Assembly: GCF_013409425.1 (NCBI RefSeq)
Contig: NZ_JACCAC010000001.1
Location: 1,922,001 to 1,986,000 of the forward strand
Reading direction: 5' to 3'
DNA: 64,000 bases
Origin: Nocardioides perillae
GTDB taxonomy: Bacteria; Actinomycetota; Actinomycetes; Propionibacteriales; Nocardioidaceae
The stretch's first letter is position 1; each line of letters opens with the position of its first letter. This document shows, in pieces, positions 20,240 to 29,851 of the stretch. The translations under genes were made by a program, and so were the position numbers. Under the pieces are notes generated by a model. That model saw nothing but the letters and a program-made list of their open reading frames with translations. It was not told the DNA's origin and did not search any database.

Positions 20240-22837
20240 GTGCGTGCCATCCGTCGCTTCACCGTCCGCCCCGTCCTGCCCGAGCCGCTGACCGCGCTGG
20301 GCACCCTGGCCGCCAACCTGCGGTGGTCGTGGCACCCGGAGACCCAGGCGCTCTTCGCTGCGGTCGACCCCGAGCGCTGGGAGGAGGTGGGCCACGACCC
20401 GGTGCGGCTGCTCGGCGCGGTGCCGGTGGGGCGGCTCGAGGAGCTGGCGGGCGACGAGGCCTTCCGGGGGCGGCTCGACGCGGCCCACGCCGACCTGGAG
20501 CGCTACCTGGTCGGCGACCGGTGGTACCAGCGTCGGCAGGCCGCCGGTGACGCGCTGCCCGCCTCGGTCGCCTACTTCTCCCCGGAGTTCGGCGTCGCGG
20601 CCGTGCTCCCGCAGTACTCCGGCGGTCTCGGCATCCTCGCCGGCGACCACCTCAAGGCCGCGAGCGACCTCGGCGTGCCGGTGGTGGCGGTCGGCCTGCT
20701 CTACCGCCACGGCTACTTCCGCCAGTCGCTCTCGCGCGAGGGCTGGCAGCACGAGACCTACCCGCTCCTCGACCCGCACGGCCTGCCGCTGACGCTGCTG
20801 CGCGAGGCCGACGGCACCGCAGCCCGCGTCACCGTCGAGACCCCCGGCGGCCCGCTCGGTGCCCGCATCTGGGTCGCGCAGGTCGGGCGGGTGCCGCTGC
20901 TCATGCTCGACTCCGACGTCGAGGACAACGCCGAGCCGCTGCGCGAGGTCACCGACCGGCTCTACGGCGGCACCACCGAGCACCGGCTGCTGCAGGAGCT
21001 GCTGCTCGGCGTCGGCGGCGTGCGCGCCCTGCGGGTGCACGCCCGCCTCACCGGGGCCCCCGAGCCCGAGGTGTTCCACACCAACGAGGGCCACGCCGGG
21101 TTCCTCGGGCTCGAGCGCGTCCGCGAGCTGACCGTCGACCCCGACGGCCCGCGGCTCGACCTCGACACCGCGCTCGAGGTCTCGCGCGCCGGCACCGTCT
21201 TCACCACCCACACCCCGGTGCCCGCGGGCATCGACCGCTTCCCGCGCGACCTGGTGGCCCAGTACTTCAGCGACGCCGGCCCGGTGGCGGGCGTCCCCGT
21301 CGAGCGCGTGCTCGCCCTGGGTGCGGAGGACTACCCGGGGGGTGACCCGGGCGTCTTCAACATGGCGGTCATGGGCTTCCGGCTGGCCCAGCGGGCCAAC
21401 GGCGTCTCGCAGCTGCACGGCCACGTCTCGCGGGGCATGTTCAACGGCCTGTGGCCCGCCTTCGACGAGTCCGACGTGCCGATCGGCTCGATCACCAACG
21501 GCGTGCACGCCCCCACCTGGGTGGCCCCGGAGCTCTTCGCCCTGGCGCGCGGCGCCGGCGCGCAGCCCGGCGCCGACCCCGACGACGACGACCCGGCGGA
21601 CGTCTTCGCCGCCGTCGACCGGGTCGACGCCGCCACCATCTGGTCGACCAAGCGGGTGCTGCGCGAGCGGCTGGTGCGCGACGCCCGCCGTCGGCTCCGC
21701 GCCTCCTGCGAGGAGCGGGGCGCCGCGCCCGCGGAGCTCGCCTGGACCGGCACCGCGCTCGACCCCGACGTCCTGACGATCGGCTTCGCGCGCCGCGTCC
21801 CGTCGTACAAGCGGTTGACGCTGATGCTGCGCGACCCCGAGCGCCTCAAGCGGCTGCTGCTGCACCCCGAGCGCCCGGTGCAGCTCATCATCGCCGGCAA
21901 GTCCCACCCCGCCGACGACGGCGGCAAGCGGTTGATCCAGGAGATGGTGCGCTTCGCCGACGACCCCGAGGTGCGCCACCGCATCGCCTTCCTGCCCGAC
22001 TACGACATCGCGATGGCGCTACCCCTCTACCCCGGCTGCGACGTGTGGCTCAACAACCCGCTGCGCCCCTACGAGGCGTGCGGCACCTCCGGCATGAAGG
22101 CGGCGCTCAACGGCGGGCTGAACCTCTCGATCCTCGACGGCTGGTGGGACGAGTGGTACGACGGGTCGAACGGCTGGGCGATCCCCTCGGCCGACGTCGT
22201 GGCCGACGCCGACCACCGCGACGACCTCGAGGCCACTGCGCTCTACGACCTGCTCGAGCACGAGGTGGCGCCGCGCTTCTACGACGTCGACGGCGACGGG
22301 GTGCCGACGCGGTGGATCGAGATGGTGCGGCACACGATCCGCACGCTCGGCCCGAAGGTGCTGGCCTCGCGGATGGTGCGCGACTACGTCCAGCAGCTCT
22401 ACGCCCCGGCAGCGACCGCCTCGGCGCAGGTCGGGGGCGACCACGCGGCGGCGGCTGCGCTGGCGCAGTGGAAGAGCCACGTGCGCAGCGGCTGGGAGGG
22501 CGTGCGCGTCGAGCACGTCGAGACCCACGGCGTGCCCGAGGTCGCCCAGGTGGGCGACACCGTCGCGGTGCACGCCTTCGTCGCCCTGGGTGCGCTGAGC
22601 CCCGACGACGTGGTGGTCGAGCTGGTGCACGGCACCACCGGCGACGGCGACGAGCTGGCCGACCCCGTCGGCGAGCCGCTGGTGCTCGCCGAGTCGTACG
22701 CCGACGGCCGGCACCGCTTCGAGGGTGCGGTCACCCTGTCCCGCACGGGCGGCTTCGGCTGCACCGTGCGGGTGCTGCCGCGCCACCCGCTGCTGGCCGG
22801 GCCGGCGGAGCTGGGGCTGGTGGCGCTGCCGGCCTGA
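20240..22837 (+). CDS. glgP: Alpha-glucan (glycogen/maltodextrin) phosphorylase GlgP
   Basis: 865 aa GT35-family enzyme releasing glucose-1-phosphate from alpha-1,4-glucan. It is of the actinobacterial/archaeal type: an N-terminal DUF3417 region (FTVRPVLPEPLTALGTLAANLRWSW) precedes the phosphorylase core. The PLP lysine is K620 in EACGTSGMKAALNGG, and FHTNEGHAGFLGLER and FTTHTPVPAGIDRF are conserved active-site segments. The C-terminal 100 residues form an extra beta-rich domain. It acts against the adjacent glgE operon and together with glgX mobilises stored glucan. Start GTG 20240 was picked by the -10 element. Confidence 0.95.
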   Translation: MRAIRRFTVRPVLPEPLTALGTLAANLRWSWHPETQALFAAVDPERWEEVGHDPVRLLGAVPVGRLEELAGDEAFRGRLDAAHADLERYLVGDRWYQRRQAAGDALPASVAYFSPEFGVAAVLPQYSGGLGILAGDHLKAASDLGVPVVAVGLLYRHGYFRQSLSREGWQHETYPLLDPHGLPLTLLREADGTAARVTVETPGGPLGARIWVAQVGRVPLLMLDSDVEDNAEPLREVTDRLYGGTTEHRLLQELLLGVGGVRALRVHARLTGAPEPEVFHTNEGHAGFLGLERVRELTVDPDGPRLDLDTALEVSRAGTVFTTHTPVPAGIDRFPRDLVAQYFSDAGPVAGVPVERVLALGAEDYPGGDPGVFNMAVMGFRLAQRANGVSQLHGHVSRGMFNGLWPAFDESDVPIGSITNGVHAPTWVAPELFALARGAGAQPGADPDDDDPADVFAAVDRVDAATIWSTKRVLRERLVRDARRRLRASCEERGAAPAELAWTGTALDPDVLTIGFARRVPSYKRLTLMLRDPERLKRLLLHPERPVQLIIAGKSHPADDGGKRLIQEMVRFADDPEVRHRIAFLPDYDIAMALPLYPGCDVWLNNPLRPYEACGTSGMKAALNGGLNLSILDGWWDEWYDGSNGWAIPSADVVADADHRDDLEATALYDLLEHEVAPRFYDVDGDGVPTRWIEMVRHTIRTLGPKVLASRMVRDYVQQLYAPAATASAQVGGDHAAAAALAQWKSHVRSGWEGVRVEHVETHGVPEVAQVGDTVAVHAFVALGALSPDDVVVELVHGTTGDGDELADPVGEPLVLAESYADGRHRFEGAVTLSRTGGFGCTVRVLPRHPLLAGPAELGLVALPA

Positions 22838-22852
22838 GCGGCGACCACGCGC

Positions 22853-22873
22853 CCGGCCGACTCCCGCGGCCGG
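22853..22873. terminator. Hairpin between convergent glgP and the oxidase-like gene
   Basis: CCGGCCG/CGGCCGG, a 7-bp perfect stem with a 7-nt loop, lies 15 nt after the glgP stop and 60 nt beyond the stop of the convergent minus-strand gene. It is a plausible shared terminator without a T-run. Confidence 0.5.
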
Positions 22874-22933
22874 TCTGCCGCGCCGCCGGGTCCCGTCGCC
22901 AGGGCCGGGTCCGCGGGGACGAGGCTCAGGTGC

Positions 22934-24079
22934 TCACGCGCGGACCAGGTCGCTCGGCTCGAGGTCCCGGTGGTCCCCGACACCGGCGATGGTCACGGTG
23001 ATCTCGGTCTCGGCGAGGAGCGTCCGGAGCACGTGCCGGACGCCGGCCTCCGCCCCGAGCGCGAGGCCGTGCACGTAGGGCCGTCCGACGAGGACGGCCT
23101 GCGCGCCCAGGGCCAGCGCCCGGTAGACGTCGGTGCCGGTGCGCACGCCCGAGCCGAAGAGCACGGCGAGCCGGCCGCCGACGGCGTCGGCGATGCGCGG
23201 CAGGGCGTCGGCCGTCCCGCCCACCCCCGGACCTCGGCGACCGCGCTCGTTCGAGACGACGACGCCGTCGAGGCCGCGCCGCGCCGCCTCGCGCGCGGTC
23301 GGCACGTCCTGGACGCCGCCGAGGACGACCGGTCCGTCCCAGGCCTGCCGGACCGCCGCGAGCGGCGCCCAGGTCTGCCCGGGTCGCGGGGGAGACAGCA
23401 GGAGGTGGGTGCAGCCGGTCGCCCGCGCCCGGGTGAGCAGCACGGGGTCGGGGCCCTGGGCGCCCGGCCAGTCCAGGCCGAACCACCGCGGCCCGGCCGG
23501 GGCGGCGACGGCGACCTCCTCGAGCGACCTGCTCGCCTGCGACGAGTGGACGTAGGTGAGCCCGAGCCCCGCCGCCGCCCGGGCGCTGGCGACCTCGCCG
23601 TCCGGGTGCGCGAGCGCCTGCCGGCCGACCGGGCCGAGGACCACCGGGGCCGGCATCGTCACGCCGAGCACCGTGGTGGTGAGGTCGCGGTCGCCGCGGT
23701 CCACGAACATGCGCGGGACGATCCGCCACGCCGCCAGCGCGCGGGCGTTCGCCCGCACCGCGGCTGCGCCGCCCGCCCACGCGAGCAGGTGGCGGCGAGC
23801 GTCCTCGGACAGCACCTCGCCCGCGGCGGACTCCAGCCTGGAGAGGTCGGTGGTGAAGATCGGCTCGATGCCGGCACCCATGCCGGCGACGTAGATCTCG
23901 GACTGGTAGGCGCCGAACGGGGCGCCGGGACCGACCGGGAGGGGGGACGGGGGGAGGGGCACGGGTGTCGCGTCGAGCGGCGCCACCCGCGGCGCGGCGA
24001 GCGCGGGCGTCGGGAGGAGGGCCGCGGCGGCGGTCGCGGCGCCGACCGCGAGGACCTGACGGCGGGTGTGCTCGGTCAT
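22934..24079 (-). CDS. Tat-exported, catalytically degenerate FMN alpha-hydroxyacid oxidase homologue
   Basis: 381 aa of the L-lactate/glycolate oxidase fold. The N-terminus THTRRQVLAVGAAT-like (TRRQVLAV at residues 5-12) followed by an Ala-rich stretch ending ALAAP looks like a Tat signal peptide, which family members do not normally have. Compared with its intact neighbour, the active-site Lys is Gly254 (LGGVQ), the catalytic His-Gly is Glu278-Arg279 (SNERGRR for SNHGGRQ) and the Asp of DSGIR is Gly309. The Tyr of YQLYWP is lost (FGLDWP) and about 40 residues of the substrate lid are missing. The FMN-phosphate segment GVRTGTDVYRALALGAQAVLVGRPY is kept. It may be an exported flavin-binding pseudoenzyme, but the reading frame is intact. 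It lies 13 nt after the paralogue. Confidence 0.85.
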   Translation of the reverse strand: MTEHTRRQVLAVGAATAAAALLPTPALAAPRVAPLDATPVPLPPSPLPVGPGAPFGAYQSEIYVAGMGAGIEPIFTTDLSRLESAAGEVLSEDARRHLLAWAGGAAAVRANARALAAWRIVPRMFVDRGDRDLTTTVLGVTMPAPVVLGPVGRQALAHPDGEVASARAAAGLGLTYVHSSQASRSLEEVAVAAPAGPRWFGLDWPGAQGPDPVLLTRARATGCTHLLLSPPRPGQTWAPLAAVRQAWDGPVVLGGVQDVPTAREAARRGLDGVVVSNERGRRGPGVGGTADALPRIADAVGGRLAVLFGSGVRTGTDVYRALALGAQAVLVGRPYVHGLALGAEAGVRHVLRTLLAETEITVTIAGVGDHRDLEPSDLVRA

Positions 24080-24092
24080 GTCGGGCTCCGTC

Positions 24093-25232
24093 TCAGCGCG
24101 CGCGGGTCAGGGAGGAACGGGAGAGCGTGCGGTGCGTGCGGTGACGCGCGTGGCGGACCTCGTCCCGGAGCTCCTCGACGAGGCTGCGCATGACCGTCCG
24201 CGTGCCCCGCTGCCCGTCGAGCGCGAGGCCGTAGAGGTAGGGACGACCGACGAGCACGGCGTCGGCGCCCAGCGCGAGCGCCGTGAAGGCGTCGCGACCG
24301 GTGCGGATGCCGGAGTCGAAGAGCACGGGCACGGCGCCGTCGACCGCCCGGGCGATCGGGGGGAGGGCGTCGAGCGCGGCGATGGCCCCGTCGACCTGCC
24401 GTCCGCCGTGGTTCGAGACGACGATGCCGTCGATCCCCTGCCGCACCGCGATGCGGGCGTCGCGGGGGCTCTGGATCCCCTTGAGCAGGATCGGGCCGTC
24501 CCAGTTGTCGCGGATCAGCGGCAGCCGGTCCCAGCTGAGGCCGGGGTTCTGGAAGACGCGGGCGAACTGCACGCCGGTGGCCAGCGGGGACACCTCGGCC
24601 GGCGCGGGCATGTACTTCCGGCGGAAGACCGGGTCGCTCGTGTAGTTCGCGATGCCCTTGTCCTCCAGGAACGGTGAGTACCCGATGTCCAGGTCGAGGG
24701 GCCGCCAGCCGAGCAGCGTCGTGTCCAGCGTGATGACCAGGTGGGTGTAGCCGGCGGCCGCGGCGCGGCGCAGGAAGGACACCGTCAGCTCGTCGTCGGT
24801 CGGCCAGTAGAGCTGGTACCACCGCGAGCCGTCGCCGTTGGCCGCGGCGACGTCCTCCATCGCGTAGGCGCCCTGCGTCGAGTGCACGTAGGTGAGCCCG
24901 AGCTGGGCCGCCGCGCGGGCGCTGGCGAGGTCGCCGTCGGGGTGCGCGAGCGTCTGCACGCCGACCGGCGCGAAGAGGACCGGCGCGGGCATGCGCGTGC
25001 CCAGGATGGTGGTGCTGAGGTCGACCCTGTCCGGCCTGCGGCCCACGCGCGGCTTGACCCGCCAGCGCCGGAAGGCCGCGGCGTTGGCCCGCGTGGTGTC
25101 CCTGCTCCCCGCCCCCGCGCGGATGTAGCCGAGGGCCTCGGGGCTCAGCTCCGCGGCGGCTCGCGCCTCCAGCTGGGCGAGGCCGCCAGGGGCGGCCGTC
25201 TCCGTCGTCGTCACGTCGGGGGAACGAGCCAC
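24093..25232 (-). CDS. FMN-dependent alpha-hydroxyacid oxidase (lactate 2-monooxygenase/oxidase type)
   Basis: 379 aa cytoplasmic flavoprotein oxidising an L-2-hydroxyacid such as lactate. All key residues are present: K251 in LLKGIQ, H275-G-G-R278 in VVSNHGGRQ, D306 in FDSGIR, and YQLYW at 139-143. The long insertion with NYTSDPVFRRKYMPAP in the lid is reminiscent of lactate 2-monooxygenase, but oxidase and dehydrogenase cannot be separated by eye. The start is uncertain: GTG 25232 is used, while GTG 25214 is six codons further in. It appears to be the first gene of a two-gene operon with the degenerate paralogue. Confidence 0.9.
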   Translation of the reverse strand: MARSPDVTTTETAAPGGLAQLEARAAAELSPEALGYIRAGAGSRDTTRANAAAFRRWRVKPRVGRRPDRVDLSTTILGTRMPAPVLFAPVGVQTLAHPDGDLASARAAAQLGLTYVHSTQGAYAMEDVAAANGDGSRWYQLYWPTDDELTVSFLRRAAAAGYTHLVITLDTTLLGWRPLDLDIGYSPFLEDKGIANYTSDPVFRRKYMPAPAEVSPLATGVQFARVFQNPGLSWDRLPLIRDNWDGPILLKGIQSPRDARIAVRQGIDGIVVSNHGGRQVDGAIAALDALPPIARAVDGAVPVLFDSGIRTGRDAFTALALGADAVLVGRPYLYGLALDGQRGTRTVMRSLVEELRDEVRHARHRTHRTLSRSSLTRAR

Positions 25233-25266
25233 CCGGCCGTCGGGCTACGGGTGCGGCGTGGAGGTG

Positions 25267-27435
25267 TCAGTCCTCGCGCAGCACCAGCACCGCGCGGCCG
25301 GCGAGGTCCACGTCGCCGCCGGCGACGACGCGGGTGCCCTCGGGGACGGCGGGGTCGGTGCTGAGCACGACCGACCCGGCGTGCACCCAGTCGTTCTCCG
25401 GCAGGTGCAGCGTGACCGGGTCGGGGGAGGCGTTCAGCCAGATGACGAAGGACTTGTCCACCTGCTGCTCCCCGCGGGGCCCGGGGGAGCGCAGGGGAGC
25501 CCCGGAGACGAACATGCCGACCACGCGCAGCCCGTCGTCGTGCCAGTCGTCCGGGGTCATCTCCCGTCCTGACGGGTGCAGCCAGGCGAGGTCCTTCGGG
25601 CCGTCCTGCAGCGCGGGCCGGCCCTCGAACCAGTGCCGCTGGCGCAGCGCCGGGTGCTCGCGGCGCAGCCGCAGCGCCGTGCGGGTGACCTCGTAGACGT
25701 CGATCCACGCGTCGTCGGCGCGCCAGTCGACCCAGGAGACCTCGTTGTCCTGGCCGTAGGCGTTGTTGTTGCCCCGCTGGGTGCGCCCGCGCTCGTCGCC
25801 CGCGGTGATCATCGGGACACCGGCTGACAGGCAGAGCGTGGCCATGAGGTTGGCCGCCTGCCGCCGCCGGAGCGCGCGCACGCCCGCGTCGTCGGTCTCG
25901 CCCTCGACGCCGTGGTTCCACGACCGGTTGTTGTCGGTGCCGTCGCGGTTGTCCTCGCCGTTGGCCTCGTTGTGCTTGCGGTCGTAGGAGACCAGGTCGC
26001 GCACGGTGAAGCCGTCGTGCGCGGTCACGAAGTTGACCGACGCGTACGGCGAGCGCCCGTCGTCGGCGTACAGGTCGCTGGAGCCGGCGAGCCGGGTCGC
26101 GACCGTGCGCACCCCGGAGGTGTGGCCGCGCCAGAAGTCCCGGACGGTGTCGCGGTACTGGTCGTTCCACTCGATCCACGGCGGCGGGAACTCGCCGACG
26201 CGGTAGCCGTCCATCGAGGCGTCCCAGGGCTCGGCGATGAGCTTCACGTGGCGCAGCACCGGGTCCTGGCCGATGGCCGTGAGCAGGTGGGAGCCCATGT
26301 CGACCTCGTAGCCGATGCGGGTGAGGGCCGACATCAGGTCGAAGCGGAAGCCGTCGACGTGCATCTCGGTGACCCAGTAGCGCAGCGAGTCGAGGATCAG
26401 CCGCAGCGCGTGGGGCTGGGAGGCGTCGACGGTGTTGCCGCAGCCGGTGACGTCCCAGTAGGTGTCGACCCGGGCGGCGGACGGGTCCGACGGGTCCGGC
26501 AGCACCTTCTTGTAGAAGGAGTCGTCGAAGCCGCGGAAGGACAGCGTCGGCCCGAGCGGGCCCGCCTCGGCGGTGTGGTTGTAGACCACGTCGAGGATCA
26601 CCTCGATGCCGGCGGCGTGGAGGTCCTTCACCATCTGCTTGAACTCCGTGACCTGCTGGCCGCGGTCGCCCGACGCGCTGTAGGCACCGTGCGGGGCGAA
26701 GAACCCGATCGAGTTGTATCCCCAGTAGTTGACCAGCCCGTGCTCGGCCAGGCCCGGCTCGGAGGTGTGCTGGTGCACGGGCAGCAGCTCGACGGCGGTG
26801 ACGCCGAGGTCGCGGAGGTAGTCGGTGACCGCCGGCGTCGCGAGCCCGGCGTACGTGCCGCGCAGGTGCTCGGGCACCCGGTCGTGCAGCTGGGTGAAGC
26901 CCTTGACGTGCAGCTCGTAGAGCACGGTGTCGCGCCAGCGGCGGCGCATCGGCACCTCGCCGCCCCAGTCGAAGTGCTCGTCGACGACCACGCTGCGCCC
27001 GGTGCACGGGGCGGAGTCGAGGTCGCTGCGCTCCTGCGGCGAGCCGAGCACGTAGCCGAACAGCTCCGGGCCGGGGACGACCTCGCCCGAGACGGCACGG
27101 GCGCACGGGTCCAGCAGCAGCTTGGCGGGGTTGAAGCGCAGCCCGGCGTCGGGGTCCCAGGGGCCGTCCACGCGGTAGCCGTAGCGGGTGCCCGGGCCGA
27201 CGCCCGGCAGCGCGCCGTGCCAGATGCCGAGCGACTGCTCGGTCAGCTGGTGGCGCACCTCGCGCCCGTGCTCGGTGCCGTCGTCCTCGAAGACGCACAG
27301 CCACACCGCGGTCGCGCGGGGTGCGTGCACCGCGAAGTTGGTCGCCTCGCCGTCCCAGGTCGCGCCCAGGGGCCAGTTGCGACCCGGCCAGACCGAGGCG
27401 GTCTGCCCGAGGTGGGTCCACATGCCGGGGGTCAC
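25267..27435 (-). CDS. glgX: Glycogen debranching enzyme GlgX
   Basis: 722 aa GH13_11 enzyme removing short alpha-1,6 branches from phosphorylase-limited glucan. An N-terminal CBM48 (WPLGATWDGEATNFAVHAP) precedes the barrel. The nucleophile is Asp366 in HVDGFRFDLMSAL, the acid/base is Glu402 in KLIAEPWDAS, and VNFVTAHDGFTVRDLVSY and GDERGRTQRGNNNAYGQDN are typical of GlgX. The frame is open far upstream. GTG 27435 is chosen because GGGGAGG ends 9 nt before it; ATG 27444 would leave no spacer. The C-terminal domain ends AVLVLRED. Works with GlgP in glucan breakdown. Divergent from the enoyl-CoA hydratase gene. Confidence 0.95.
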   Translation of the reverse strand: MTPGMWTHLGQTASVWPGRNWPLGATWDGEATNFAVHAPRATAVWLCVFEDDGTEHGREVRHQLTEQSLGIWHGALPGVGPGTRYGYRVDGPWDPDAGLRFNPAKLLLDPCARAVSGEVVPGPELFGYVLGSPQERSDLDSAPCTGRSVVVDEHFDWGGEVPMRRRWRDTVLYELHVKGFTQLHDRVPEHLRGTYAGLATPAVTDYLRDLGVTAVELLPVHQHTSEPGLAEHGLVNYWGYNSIGFFAPHGAYSASGDRGQQVTEFKQMVKDLHAAGIEVILDVVYNHTAEAGPLGPTLSFRGFDDSFYKKVLPDPSDPSAARVDTYWDVTGCGNTVDASQPHALRLILDSLRYWVTEMHVDGFRFDLMSALTRIGYEVDMGSHLLTAIGQDPVLRHVKLIAEPWDASMDGYRVGEFPPPWIEWNDQYRDTVRDFWRGHTSGVRTVATRLAGSSDLYADDGRSPYASVNFVTAHDGFTVRDLVSYDRKHNEANGEDNRDGTDNNRSWNHGVEGETDDAGVRALRRRQAANLMATLCLSAGVPMITAGDERGRTQRGNNNAYGQDNEVSWVDWRADDAWIDVYEVTRTALRLRREHPALRQRHWFEGRPALQDGPKDLAWLHPSGREMTPDDWHDDGLRVVGMFVSGAPLRSPGPRGEQQVDKSFVIWLNASPDPVTLHLPENDWVHAGSVVLSTDPAVPEGTRVVAGGDVDLAGRAVLVLRED

Positions 27436-27516
27436 GGGTGGCATCCTCCCCGATGGCGGCGCTCGCCGCCGACACTTGCCCCGAGCAGGTGCCGGACCGG
27501 AGATGAGGTGGACCAC

Positions 27517-28305
<789 letters not shown>

Positions 28306-28375
28306 GCGCCCGCGCCCGCCGGGCCCGGGCGCGACCCGGACATCCGTCGGGCGACCCGCGACGAAGGGGGAGTGA

Positions 28376-28410
28376 CCGCGCGGCCCACCCGTGACAGGGT
28401 GGGCGCGCGG
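28376..28410 (+). terminator. Strong GC-rich hairpin after the enoyl-CoA hydratase gene
   Basis: CCGCGC-(G)-GCCCACCC pairs with GGGTGGGC-GCGCGG around a GTGACA loop: 14 bp with one bulged G. It lies 70 nt after the hydratase stop and 46 nt before the next start. It may terminate the upstream message or structure the 5' leader of the downstream one. Confidence 0.5.
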
Positions 28411-28456
28411 CAGCCGCGGCACGGTGCCGCGTCGACCGCACCAGGAGGAGACCGCC

Positions 28457-28876
28457 GTGCTGGGCAAGACGAAGAAGCCGACCGCGACCCACGACGAGAC
28501 CGAGGGCGCTGCGGCCCCGCAGACCCGCGCCAGCCGCACCTCGCGCCCGCGCCCGTCGATCGACGTGACGGCCGCCGCCGTGCGCACCCGGGTCGCGCAG
28601 CTGCTGTGGCTGGTCGCGGTCGTCGCGGCCCTCTTCCTCGCCGTCGGCGCGCTGCTGGTCGCTCTCGACGCCAACGAGGCCAACGACCTGGTCGACTTCG
28701 TCGTCTCCGGCGCCGGGGTGGTCGACCTCGGCATCTTCTCCCGCGAGGCCGGCGAGGGGATCTTCGACTTCTCCGGCGACAACGCCGACACCAAGCGGGC
28801 CCTGGTCAACTGGGGCATCGGCGCCGTCGCGTGGCTGGTCGTCGGCAAGCTCGTCGAGCGCGTCGTCCAGCCCTGA
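28457..28876 (+). CDS. Hypothetical membrane protein, two helices, 139 aa
   Basis: The N-terminal 45 residues are polar and Lys/Thr/Arg-rich (GKTKKPTATHDETEGAAAP). One hydrophobic helix (about 53-75, LLWLVAVVAALFLAVGALLVALD) follows, then an acidic/Gly loop with DLGIFSREAGEGIFDFSGDN, and a second hydrophobic helix near the C-terminus (ALVNWGIGAVAWLVVGKLVERV). The GTG start has an excellent AGGAGGAG Shine-Dalgarno 8-9 nt upstream. I do not recognise a characterised family. It sits alone between the hydratase and etfBA. Confidence 0.75.
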   Translation: MLGKTKKPTATHDETEGAAAPQTRASRTSRPRPSIDVTAAAVRTRVAQLLWLVAVVAALFLAVGALLVALDANEANDLVDFVVSGAGVVDLGIFSREAGEGIFDFSGDNADTKRALVNWGIGAVAWLVVGKLVERVVQP

Positions 28877-28977
28877 CCGACGCCCGCCCGGCCTGCCCGC
28901 ACCACCCGTCGTACGCCTGCGGGGGCCTGTGACGTGAGCCACCGGTCGCATCCGTTCCGGTGCTCGTGACTCGCGGG

Positions 28978-28983
28978 TAGCCT
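28978..28983 (+). promoter_or_regulatory. -10 element (TAGCCT) for etfBA
   Basis: TAGCCT lies 46 nt before the etfB ATG. Unlike the leaderless genes here, etfB would have a 5' leader of about 38 nt containing AGGAGG, although that motif is about 20 nt from the ATG, farther than usual. Confidence 0.45.
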
Positions 28984-29029
28984 CGCAGCACACCCGACTG
29001 CACAGGAGGGGCCTCCCCGGCCAACTGCC

Positions 29030-29833
29030 ATGAACATTGTCGTTTGCGTGAAGTACGTGCCCGACTCGACGGGCGACCGACACTTCGAGGACGACGGCAC
29101 GGTCGACCGTGTCGGCGTCGAGGGTCTGCTCTCGGAGCTCGACGAGTACGCCGTGGAGCAGGCGTTGCAGCTGAAGGAGAAGCGCGAGGGCGAGGACGTC
29201 ACCGTCATCGCGCTGTGCGTGGGCCCGGAGAAGGCCACCGACGCCGTCCGCAAGGCGCTGCAGATGGGCGCCGACAAGGGCTACCTCGTCTCCGACGAGG
29301 CCATCGCCGGCTCCGACTACCTCGCCACGTCGCTGGTGCTCGCCGAGGCCGTGAAGAAGGTCGGCGAGACCGACGGCCAGGTCGACCTCGTGATGTGCGG
29401 CATGGCCTCGACCGACGCCTCCGGCTCGGTCGTGCCGGCGATGCTCGCCGAGCGCCTCGACCTGCCGCAGCTCACCTTCGCCGCCGTGGTGGAGAGCCAG
29501 GGCGACCAGGTGCGCATCAAGCGCGACTCCGACACCGCCACCGAGGTCGTCGGCGGCACGATGCCGCTGGTGCTCTCGGTGACCGACCAGACCGGCGAGG
29601 CGCGCTACCCCTCCTTCAAGGGGATCATGGCGGCGAAGAAGAAGCCGCTCGAGACCTGGTCGCTCGCCGACCTCGGCGTCGAGGCCGAGAAGGTCGGGCT
29701 GTCGGTGGCGTGGTCGGCCGTGGAGGACACCACCGCCCGTCCGCCGCGCACGGCCGGCGAGATCGTGACCGACGAGGACGGCTCGGGCGCCAAGGCGCTC
29801 ACCGACTTCCTCGCCGCCAAGAAGTTCATCTGA
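29030..29833 (+). CDS. etfB: Electron transfer flavoprotein subunit beta
   Basis: 267 aa, the usual size. N-terminus MNIVVCVKYVPD, the AMP-binding fold segment VTVIALCVGPEKATDAVRKALQMGAD, and VDLVMCGMASTDASGSVVPAMLAERLDLP are all typical of EtfB. With EtfA it forms a soluble heterodimer that takes electrons from acyl-CoA dehydrogenases and other flavoprotein dehydrogenases. The stop is 18 nt before etfA, so the two form an operon. Confidence 0.97.
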   Translation: MNIVVCVKYVPDSTGDRHFEDDGTVDRVGVEGLLSELDEYAVEQALQLKEKREGEDVTVIALCVGPEKATDAVRKALQMGADKGYLVSDEAIAGSDYLATSLVLAEAVKKVGETDGQVDLVMCGMASTDASGSVVPAMLAERLDLPQLTFAAVVESQGDQVRIKRDSDTATEVVGGTMPLVLSVTDQTGEARYPSFKGIMAAKKKPLETWSLADLGVEAEKVGLSVAWSAVEDTTARPPRTAGEIVTDEDGSGAKALTDFLAAKKFI

Positions 29834-29851
29834 GCAGGACGAGGAGAAGAC

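Noticed and set aside
14559..20291. A 1910-codon open frame on the plus strand
   Set aside because: It runs antisense through glgE and the M36 protease gene, is Val/Gly/Arg-rich without domains, and results from G/C-biased third positions of the real genes.
29005..29016. RNA switch sequestering the etfB Shine-Dalgarno (GGAGGGGCCTCC)
   Set aside because: The self-complementary segment leaves only a 2-nt loop, too small for a stable local hairpin.
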